The notes below the pieces were generated by a model. The model had not been told where the DNA came from. It did no database searches and saw only the letters and a program-made list of their open reading frames with translations. Source: Botryococcus braunii (taxonomy: Eukaryota > Chlorophyta > Trebouxiophyceae). From it: a DNA stretch of 10,000 nt. The stretch is taken from positions 624,702 to 634,701 of the forward strand of contig KV908362.1 in NCBI GenBank assembly GCA_002005505.1, read 5' to 3'. This document shows, in pieces, positions 1 to 6,130 of this stretch. The position numbers and the translations under genes are program-made. Every line of letters begins with the position of its first letter. Position 1 is the stretch's first letter.

Positions 1-273
1 ACGGGGTAATAGGTGTTCTGCGAAATGGCTGGTCAGTGATTGTTGTGCTACTTGGCTTGCTCTGCCCTGTGGCAGGTTCCGGTGGTGCTGTGCAACATGG
101 CGGGGCACCGCTTGTACTGCAGAATAGCAGCATCGATGGTATTGTGCCATTGCGGGCCTCTCTGCTTTTTCGATTAGCCAATTACCAGTTAAAGTGGCAA
201 TGCATTTTGTTTCTGAGGAATGGTCCAGTATGGATTGTGGCAGAGTGTGAAAGGGGAAGAGGGGGGTGCACAG
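1..273 (+). other. 3' part of an acetyl-CoA synthetase intron
   Basis: The exon at 274 starts in codon phase 2 directly after an acceptor AG (272-273, context GTGCACAG). The residues that normally precede the APGLPKTRSGK motif in this family are not found in any + frame between 1 and 273. The preceding exon should therefore lie left of the window and this stretch should be intron. Open frames inside it, including one with a hydrophobic start near 36, are treated as chance. Confidence 0.7.
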
Positions 274-342
274 GGCTCCTGGGCTCCCAAAGACGCGGTC
301 GGGGAAGATCATGCGCCGCATCCTGCGCAAGATTGCTCACTT
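274..342 (+). CDS. ACS: acetyl-CoA synthetase, penultimate exon (active-site lysine motif)
   Basis: Acetyl-CoA synthetase (AMP-forming acetate-CoA ligase) converts acetate, ATP and CoA to acetyl-CoA via acetyl-AMP. Read in phase 2, this exon gives APGLPKTRSGKIMRRILRK followed by IAH. That is the C-terminal A10 motif of the ANL adenylate-forming superfamily, in the exact wording typical of acetyl-CoA synthetases. The lysine of RSGK (codon 305-307) corresponds to the catalytic lysine needed for the adenylation half-reaction, and in bacterial homologues it is the site of inhibitory reversible acetylation. The acceptor is GCACAG at 268-273 and the donor GTAAGA at 343. The two bases left over (TT) join the C at 835 to make one codon. 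Only the end of the roughly 650-residue enzyme is in the window. A propionyl-CoA synthetase is a less likely alternative. Confidence 0.9.
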
Positions 343-405
343 GTAAGACCCTTCGCAGTTAGATCAGAGCTGGGCGCCTTTCCTGACTCATGTGCCTCGT
401 CCTCT

Positions 406-420
406 CCCCCCCCCCCCCCC
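406..420 (+). repeat. C15 homopolymer run
   Basis: Fifteen consecutive C within the last intron of the acetyl-CoA synthetase gene, followed by TCCTCCTC. It is one of four C or G runs in the window that are all exactly 15 bases long. Confidence 0.95.
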
Positions 421-537
421 TCCTCCTCTTTTCTGCCGCCCCTTATCAGAAAAACAGGACAGGATAGCACGGCATACCTGGCATGCGTGAACACATGCAC
501 ACGCGCTCACCCGCCCCCCCAACCCTCCCCCCCCTCA

Positions 538-552
538 CCCCCCCCCCCCCCC
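538..552 (+). repeat. C15 homopolymer run abutting an AC microsatellite
   Basis: Fifteen consecutive C run straight into an AC repeat on the same strand. The surrounding 500-537 is also C-rich, broken by single A, G and T bases. Confidence 0.95.
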
Positions 553-580
553 ACACACACACACACACGCACGCACGCAC

Positions 581-645
<65 letters not shown>
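553..645 (+). repeat. AC microsatellite, interrupted
   Basis: Eight AC units (553-568) are followed by a short ACGC-type interruption (569-582), then about 31 uninterrupted AC units from 583 to 644. The length of the pure tract suggests it is polymorphic in the population. Alternating purine-pyrimidine DNA of this length can adopt Z-DNA. It lies inside an intron, so it does not alter protein sequence. Confidence 0.95.
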
Positions 646-648
<3 letters not shown>

Positions 649-834
649 AATGGGAGAAAAGGGCAGGAAAGAGGACTCTGTGTGTGGGCGGAGGAGGGGG
701 GGGGTTAGGATGTGTGGGGAGTGTCCCCTTTCACCGAATGATATGAGGCTGAATGCAGGAAGGTTGGGCGCAGGGCGGAGGAGCTCAGCTTAGAGGGAGT
801 GCTGACATATTGTGTATGTGGGCGGGCTGTGCAG

Positions 835-916
835 CGAGGAGGATTCCCTGGGGGACATCAGCACTCTTGCAGACCCCTCCGTTGTGGAGCAGCTGGTTGC
901 CCTTCGCGGCAAGTGA
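835..916 (+). CDS. ACS: acetyl-CoA synthetase, terminal exon with stop
   Basis: The exon follows the acceptor GTGCAG and continues the frame of 274-342: the split codon TT|C gives F, then EEDSLGDISTLADPSVVEQL, VALRGK and a TGA stop at 914-916. The block LGDxSTLADPxVVExL is the usual end of acetyl-CoA synthetases, just downstream of the RSGKIMRRILRKIA motif, so two independent family signatures meet across one intron. The protein ends in RGK, which is not a canonical peroxisomal PTS1 tripeptide, so a plastid, mitochondrial or cytosolic enzyme is more likely. The targeting end is outside the window. Nothing looks broken. Confidence 0.92.
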
Positions 917-1300
917 TGCCCTCCTCCTATGTTGCCACGTGGCTTACGTTTACGCTGCTCCTGAATTATTCTGCATTTCGTTTGAACGCCAGCCAGCCAC
1001 GAGAAGATCACCAGTTTTGGGCAGCGCACCCTATAGGAGGCATATCCTTTTCTCCTCCGGTTGTTCTGCAATGCTTGGCAGCAAGGCAGGCTTCTTGGCT
1101 CCTTAAGAAAGGCTCCCGGGAGAAAGGCCCCCCCCCCCCCCCGCCTCTTTTGGCGCCTCTTTTTTTCCTCTAATTTTGTTGATTTTCTCAACTTTTGTAC
1201 ACTGGGTTTTTGGTAAGGTCTCCCACAATATATACCCCTTGTGAAGGCCCCTGCCTGCTCCATGAACGAGTTGCCGGTGCACACTAATATCAGAATATTG
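917..1300 (+). other. 3' UTR and flank of the acetyl-CoA synthetase gene
   Basis: No AATAAA is seen close to the stop. The stretch contains a C15 run, a T-rich segment near 1157-1195 and no credible exon. The large open frame on the opposite strand (790-1284) overlaps the coding exon at 835-916, is very basic and low in complexity, and resembles no family I know. The polyadenylation site cannot be placed. Confidence 0.5.
1128..1142 (+). repeat. C15 homopolymer run
   Basis: Fifteen consecutive C about 210 bases after the acetyl-CoA synthetase stop codon, probably in the 3' UTR or just beyond. It has the same length as the other three C/G runs. Confidence 0.95.
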
Positions 1301-2020
1301 TATCATCGGAAGAATCCTGGACGATGTGAATGTCGTTGTTGAAGTCGTCTTCTAGAACACAAGATCCTATATTCCCCTGTACAGCTGCACATGTGCACAT
1401 GAAGCTTTCTTGGGTCCGTCTGAAGATACCTGTTGTGATGTTGGTGTGAGCAAAAGGTTGGGGAAGTTATCTGAGTAGCTCCCAGATGGGTGCATGCACC
1501 GTGATGTGCAATTGCTTGTCCTACTCCATTAATCTTCCCTCTTCCCCTAAAGGTGGAGGGGAAAATGCTTTAGATCACGCTGTGCGACTTTGACAATTGC
1601 CGTTCTCATTTTTTTTCCATTGAATTGATCCTCTCCATGGTCAGTGATCATGATCATGAGCATATGGCATGGTCTATGTCATTCTTCAAGGAAATTTTTG
1701 TGTCCGCCAGCCCCAGGCCACGTGTGCACTTGCGGGCTTTCCCATGCGCCTGGGTGTACTTTCCCATATTCAAAGAAGAGACGATGTAGGTCCCCCCACG
1801 TGTGTTCAATGTGGGTCCACGTGGGTCGTTACGCAATTGAGGATGCTGAGTGAGAACTCCCTGGTGTTTCACATACAAAATTACTGTGGTTATGACGTTA
1901 GCGTTGTACGAATTGGGATGGAGACCTAAATTTGCGTGATGGAAGAATGGCTCTTCTCCTGTGCACCACTCCTACATTCATGACATCCTATAGGCTACTA
2001 GCTACTACATTGCGTGCCGC
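1301..2020. other. intergenic, no gene recognised
   Basis: Only short open frames occur on either strand, without family motifs. Small symmetric elements are present: the 12-bp palindrome TGATCATGATCA at 1645-1656, and an 8-bp inverted pair CCCACGTG/CACGTGGG (1795-1802 and 1818-1825) that contains two CACGTG cores. A G-box-like role is possible but unsupported, because no promoter is evident nearby. Confidence 0.5.
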
Positions 2021-2114
2021 AGACCTCTTCCATATGCATATAAGCGGTCAGCAACCACATACATGTTAATGTACTAAGATGCATATGGAATTCCACGCAT
2101 CTTCAAAGAGGTCT
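2021..2114. repeat. nested inverted repeat (fold-back element)
   Basis: Two pairs of arms are nested. AGACCTCTT (2021-2029) pairs with AAGAGGTCT (2106-2114), and TTCCATATGCAT (2028-2039) pairs with ATGCATATGGAA (2079-2090). The pairings share two left-arm bases and are offset by a bulge of about 15 bases on the right side, so a folded strand would give an imperfect hairpin about 94 bases long. This is the size and form of a small MITE or foldback remnant. No target duplication could be shown. Confidence 0.5.
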
Positions 2115-2760
2115 CCGTCATGCAGTATACGTGGATCCTCCTTCAATACACAATGTCAGACGACCGGGCTCAGATCTAGAGAGTCTTGAGAGGTAGCAAG
2201 CTCGGAGCCAGCTGCAGCTGGAGCATTACGCTGGCCATAGGAGCACCAATCTTGGCCTGTGTCGCAGTTGCAGCTACTTTTGTGTGCTATGACTTTGAAA
2301 CTTCATGCTGGGGTCTGGCTGCCCCTAGCTAGTCACAAGACTGCGATGCCTTAGCCGTGATAAAGAAGTACGGCAGAAATGTTCCCGTGAGTGGCGCTGG
2401 CGCTATGAGTTGTCCTGAGGGCAAGCCTGGTCTCTTCGATATGGTGGTGCTTGATGTCCGGGCATGAAGCCTTTGGACTACGGAACTCATTGTAAGTAGC
2501 TATGTAGGAGTAACTGCACATGCATAGTTATTCCATGATGTAGTTCGTTTCAGGCAATTCGACGGAGTATGTGGGCACTCTCAGTAAACGTTGTCTTGTT
2601 CTTAACGACTACGTCACAAATATATATGCCTGTCCGGAAGACAAGACGTCTCAGCCGTAGTCGCGTATGTAGTTTTGTTGGGGAAGCCCCTCAGAAGGGT
2701 TCATTGATATTCGGATCCCTTTTCATGGCATGGGAGCCTCCTGCTAGCTGCAGACGCTAA
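2115..2760 (+). other. intergenic, weak open frames only
   Basis: Frame 2 is open from 2180 to 2464 apart from one TAG at 2330-2332 and includes a hydrophobic stretch near 2220-2300. A GTAAGT donor at 2492 and a TTTCAG acceptor ending at 2553 would frame a 62-base intron leading into a 34-codon open stretch ending at 2658. None of these pieces matches a family I know and they do not join into one frame. A decayed gene or chance are both possible. The 14-bp palindrome CCAGCTGCAGCTGG lies at 2208-2221. Confidence 0.25.
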
Positions 2761-2778
2761 GCCATACCATGGTATGGC
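2761..2778. repeat. 18-bp perfect palindrome
   Basis: GCCATACCATGGTATGGC is its own reverse complement over all 18 bases. No loop is present, so it is a cruciform-type palindrome. Its function is unknown. Confidence 0.9.
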
Positions 2779-3873
2779 CAAGTAATGGCACTTGCCAAGA
2801 ACAAGCTCACGTATCCATGGATATCCAGTAAATGACTAGCATCCCGTTAATGTCTTGTTTAAGGTTGGACTTGTCAGAGGCAAAACCTCATAATCAGTAG
2901 AAAACTCCCCTTGTAAGGGACGGATGAATCGAACGGGAAGTCTGCAGATACATGTGCTTTGCTGACCCAAGCTTGCATATGATCAGAAATAACTGAACTT
3001 GGTTTCTGAGACGCATGTGAATTGATTTGGCTGTACACTAGCAGGTCCCCAGGGGGACACATACGTACATGTGTGGTTGCAAGCATACATCTTGAGTTTG
3101 TATCACCCCAAAATCTGTGAGGTTATACAAATAGTAGGATACCCCAATTGGGTATTCCACTTGCAAGTGGTAGGCTCTTGTTACTTATGCATGGCCATAT
3201 GGGCCTTTTGACCAACGGACCATGGCGGTGACAAATGCTTCGTATATGCAGACATTTTACGCAGCATTGCAACTTGGACGGAAAAAGTCTCTGGAAACCT
3301 CCAAAGATCTTGCAACCCAGAACATAAAGATTCCGCAAAAAGTGGTTCCTTGAGTTCAAAGGCTTGTAACTTCGTCCGAACACAAGTACTCTCATTGACA
3401 GACCTTTGGGCCCTTGACATGTGGAACAGTTCACGGGCCAGTTAATTTGGCCTTTTTATCATTTACTCAAAGACTACTTCCCCCAAAATCGCATTGGCTG
3501 CCAACAACTGATGTCACCACCGGCGCTTCTTCGTCAGCACCACCTTCTTGTGGGATCAACTTTACATTCTGAAGGGGTTATATAGGTGTATAGGTATATA
3601 CCCCATAGGGGATATAGCTACACAGAGCAACAAGGGGGTGATGTGCCACATCTGTCTATATGCTTTTCGGAAGACATTCCTTGATGGGGAGTGTTTGTTT
3701 CCACGTCCTTGATTGTGGATTTCTGCAATAACAACTCCTTGCTGTGTACTGGCAGATTAGCAAATTTTGGGCTCATCTTTGTAAGGTTACAGTAATCCAC
3801 TACTGGACTACTCTGAGCACATTTGAAGTTCATTCAAGTTCCTCTTCAAAGTGGAACACAACGTGCACGTGGT
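2779..3873. other. intergenic, no gene recognised
   Basis: Open frames exist on both strands, notably at 3180-3443 where stops are scarce in several frames at once (+ frame 2 is open 3213-3443). That pattern argues for locally stop-poor sequence rather than one gene, and none of the translations shows a known motif. A 14-bp palindrome, CCACTTGCAAGTGG, sits at 3157-3170, close to CCCAATTGGG at 3143-3152. A short AT-rich, partly self-complementary patch lies at 3580-3620. Confidence 0.45.
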
Positions 3874-3899
3874 ATTTGATACATTTAAATGTATCAAAT
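3874..3899. repeat. 26-bp perfect palindrome
   Basis: The half-site ATTTGATACATTT (3874-3886) is followed directly by its reverse complement AAATGTATCAAAT (3887-3899). There is no spacer and no mismatch, and the symmetry stops at 3873/3900. It is far longer than expected by chance in 10 kb. It could be a cruciform site, a dimeric protein binding site, or the tip of a small inverted-repeat element. Confidence 0.95.
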
Positions 3900-4266
3900 T
3901 ATTTCTGTATCAGGCGGCACCTGTAGCCGAAGCACCGGCAGCGTCAGTTGTTGTTGAGTGTCACTTGTCAAATACTCCAAACAGCTCCAACCTTAAGGTT
4001 CTGGCCAACACTCGGACAGCATGGGACATGACAGAGTGAAATTTCATGTTTACTCCAGACGAGTCGTTACAATTGGGTCATGTTCTCTCATACCAATACC
4101 GACCTATCATGACGTACGACTAAGATTGTCATCAAAAATACACGGTGATGTCTCTTAAGTCATGCATAACCTCTACTACCATCGTTATCAAGCAGGTACC
4201 TATTTGGCCACCGGTGTCTATTTGATGTTCATTACACCTGCGTTTCCTTAAGGCTTTTGCCGCCTG
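3900..4266. other. intergenic, no gene recognised
   Basis: I see no open frame with family character, no RNA gene and no strong repeat in this stretch. Confidence 0.4.
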
Positions 4267-4323
4267 ATTAGCTAAGCTGAATTAGGCTTAGCTAAGATGA
4301 ATTCAGCTTAGGTTCAGCTTAGG
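4267..4323. repeat. short direct and inverted repeats built on CTTAGCTAAG/CAGCTTAGG
   Basis: CTAAGCTGAATT (4272-4283) pairs with AATTCAGCTTAG (4300-4311), a 12-bp inverted repeat with a 16-base spacer that contains the palindrome CTTAGCTAAG. TCAGCTTAGGT recurs in direct order near 4303 and again at 4313-4323. The block lies about 140 bases beyond the stop codon of the minus-strand retrotransposon remnant, so it may be that element's 3' terminal repeat; this is inference. Confidence 0.7.
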
Positions 4324-4466
4324 TCCGAACTTGTCATGACAAGAAACACATGACCCTGAAACCATCGATCTGGCCCTTGTTATTAATATTAGGAAATATT
4401 ACATCCAGGACCAGCCATTATGGCTGAAGGGATGACGATAGAAATGTCTAAAATCTAGATCCACCA

Positions 4467-5296
4467 CTAAGAGTTGGATGTCCCTGAAGCATTCATGTAG
4501 TCCTTTAACGTGTTAACCACAAACCTTGCAATCCCTTCACCGTCTTGCTCCCACATGAAGCGAGCAACTGATCGCACTCGCGGGTGGAAAAGGTGGCTAA
4601 ACTGAGATCGAATATGTTCTAACAATGGGCAAATGAACAGGAAATGAAACTCATCTCCCACCATCCCTAATGAACACCTAGTACAGATCCTCTCATCACG
4701 TGGGATCCCTTGCCGTCTACCAGTGTCAATTTGGAGGTCATGACATCTTAAGCGGAATCGTAAAAGGGTTCTTACAGTCTTCACGGGGAGATGAAGTCTT
4801 GGGGCACCTCTATGCAGAGGCACATGTTGAGGGCGTATAAACCATCTATAATACCTACAATACAATGCCCTAGCTGAGAGACATGAAGGAGGACAAGGGT
4901 GTAAGCCTTCCCACAACAGATCTGCCTGGCGATCAAGTAGGTCTTGTAACCGACGCATATCAATACGTTCAGGCGTGTCCATGCGGACGTGGTCGGTATT
5001 GAAATACCCAATTTTTTGCAATTGCTTAACCACAGTTCCTGCAAAGGTTTCACGCCTAGTAGTGTTGGCTAAATTGAGGTCCTTCACAAGAACCTTGTAG
5101 TGAAGCCTTTCTGGGCCCAAGTCGACAATGGAATTCCAAAGTTAACCATCCTTAACAACCATGTGGACCACAAGGGGTTGATCTTGAACTCACAGTTGAG
5201 AATATCTTCTGGGGTATTCGAACGAACAGTGGTGATCTTACAGAGCACCTTCTTGTGTGCATCTAGTAGTTTGGACCCACACGGTCGATGAATTGA
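4467..5296 (-). pseudogene. non-LTR retrotransposon remnant: reverse transcriptase C-terminal part with zinc knuckle
   Basis: The main frame (5141 down to a TAG at 4467-4469, over 217 codons) contains FRLRCHDLQIDTGRRQGIPR followed by DERICTRCSLGMVGDEFHF and LFICP. This is a CCHC arrangement, C-x2-C-x9-H-x4-C, typical of the zf-RVT tail of LINE-type ORF2 proteins. It has no ATG: a TAA lies at 5142-5144 and the frame enters without a start. Just upstream on the same strand another frame (5296 down to about 5139) reads KLLDAHKKVLCKITTVRSNT and then PLWSTWLLRMVNF, the kind of sequence expected immediately before the main frame. The two parts are separated by a frame change near 5137-5145. Endonuclease and RT catalytic (YxDD) domains are absent, so this is a dead 5'-truncated copy, truncation being usual for LINEs. 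Confidence 0.8.
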
Positions 5297-5381
5297 CTAT
5301 CATCCACAGCATTCAGGACAGATGAATTGAATATCATCCTTTAGATGAATTGACTATCATCCACAGCATTAAGGACAGATG
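5287..5381. repeat. short tandem repeat, three copies of GATGAATTGAxTATCATCC
   Basis: Copies begin at 5287, 5321 and 5344. The first and third extend to 38 bases (5287-5324 and 5344-5381) and differ at one position. The middle copy is only about 19 bases long. The array overlaps the upstream broken end of the minus-strand retrotransposon remnant, so it may reflect insertion, repair or slippage at the truncation point. Confidence 0.85.
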
Positions 5382-6082
5382 TCAACGAACATGGTTTGTA
5401 GAATTGATGAGCAGCCCTGGACCGGCCTTGGATGGTCATCGCAGCAGTTCACTGATGCACTAATAGTTATGAATCACTAATGATGTACGAGGTACTAATA
5501 ACTAATCTTTAGAGACCAATTCAAATATTCGAATTACCTGACTGAGAAGCTACGTAAATCTACTGAAATCCGTAATCTCCTAGGGAATGTGAGAATGTCC
5601 GTATTTTGACAAAACGGGGAATCATTACCCACTGCAAAATGTGTCTCAGAATGTAACGGACTTTCTTTACATTTGAATGGACTCATGTCGCCAGTGGTCT
5701 AGCGTTTGCAATTTTAATGGCATAAAGAGTCTTTATTAAAAACTCTCAGACACTCAGAGCATATGCTTGGCTGTGAGATTAAGAATTCTGGGCCAGCATT
5801 GCCGGCGTAAGGTATGTTGAGGCATGTGGTCCGTTAAGTCCGTTATGTGATGGAATTCAAACATGACGTACCTGTCAATGCACTCCATTGAATGGGGGGA
5901 CCCCATTCAATGGAGGCTGCAGGGTGAATGGGGTCGCTGACCCAGCAACAAAGTGGACTTTTAACATGCAAGCTGTATATCTACTGGACTTTTCTGACGT
6001 GAAGACATTTTGATTTGCAGCAAGTCGAACATCAACAGCTTCTGCAGTCGGCCATCTGGCTCAGGCCAGGAGTCTGTACGGG
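5382..6082. other. intergenic and 5' flank of the downstream secreted-protein gene
   Basis: No credible exon was found up to the proposed start at 6083. A perfect hairpin lies at 5883-5915. The frame of the proposed start codon has its first upstream stop at 6011-6013 with no other ATG in between. No TATA box can be assigned with confidence. An alternative is that 6021-6130 is an internal exon, since TTTGCAG precedes 6021. Confidence 0.45.
5883..5915. repeat. perfect 15-bp hairpin with a 3-base loop
   Basis: CTCCATTGAATGGGG (5883-5897) and CCCCATTCAATGGAG (5901-5915) are exact reverse complements separated by GGA. GTGAATGGGG follows at 5923-5932, echoing the arm. It lies about 170 bases upstream of the proposed start of the secreted-protein gene, so it could sit in its promoter or 5' UTR. 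The strong stem without a U tract is not a bacterial-type terminator in this context. Confidence 0.9.
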
Positions 6083-6130
6083 ATGGCAGGATTGGCCCTC
6101 CTCCTTGAATGCATTTTTTGTGCAGTTCTG
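6083..6130 (+). CDS. first exon: start codon and first half of a signal peptide
   Basis: ATG at 6083 opens a 16-codon exon, MAGLALLLECIFCAVL, ending at a GTAAGG donor (6131). Joined in phase 0 to the exon after the TTTGCAG acceptor (exon start 6277), it continues VHLILLGRC. The result is a short N-terminus with a long uninterrupted hydrophobic core followed by Arg-Cys, as expected for a secretory signal peptide. The start has G at +4, and no upstream in-frame ATG exists before a stop at 6011. The signal sequence fits the extracellular character of the rest of the gene. The splice join is inferred, not shown. Confidence 0.55.

Larger units (their letters stand above)
343..834 (+). other. acetyl-CoA synthetase last intron, rich in simple repeats
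   Basis: This intron runs from the GTAAGA donor at 343 to the GTGCAG acceptor ending at 834 and joins two phase-compatible exons. It holds pyrimidine-rich DNA, two C15 runs, an AC tract broken by ACGC units, and a purine-rich stretch around 650-715. Open frames that read as runs of His-Thr (+) or Cys-Val (-) here are translations of the dinucleotide repeat, not genes. Confidence 0.8.

Noticed and set aside
36..362. Open frame with hydrophobic start and a phrase resembling polymorphic outer-membrane (Pmp) repeats (GSGGAVQHGGAPLVLQNSS)
   Set aside because: It overlaps the acetyl-CoA synthetase exon at 274-342 in another frame, and the rest lies in the intron required upstream of that exon. The resemblance is slight.
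220..746. Plus-strand open frames ending in His-Thr runs and minus-strand Cys-Val frame (446-646)
   Set aside because: They are translations of the AC repeat and C runs, and they overlap a real exon in another frame.
790..1284. 164-codon minus-strand open frame
   Set aside because: It lies antisense to the terminal acetyl-CoA synthetase exon, is very basic and low in complexity, crosses the C15 run as polyglycine, and has no family motif.
3123..3443. Several overlapping open frames on both strands
   Set aside because: All look mildly protein-like at once, which indicates a stop-poor stretch rather than a gene. No motif, start context or splice support was found.
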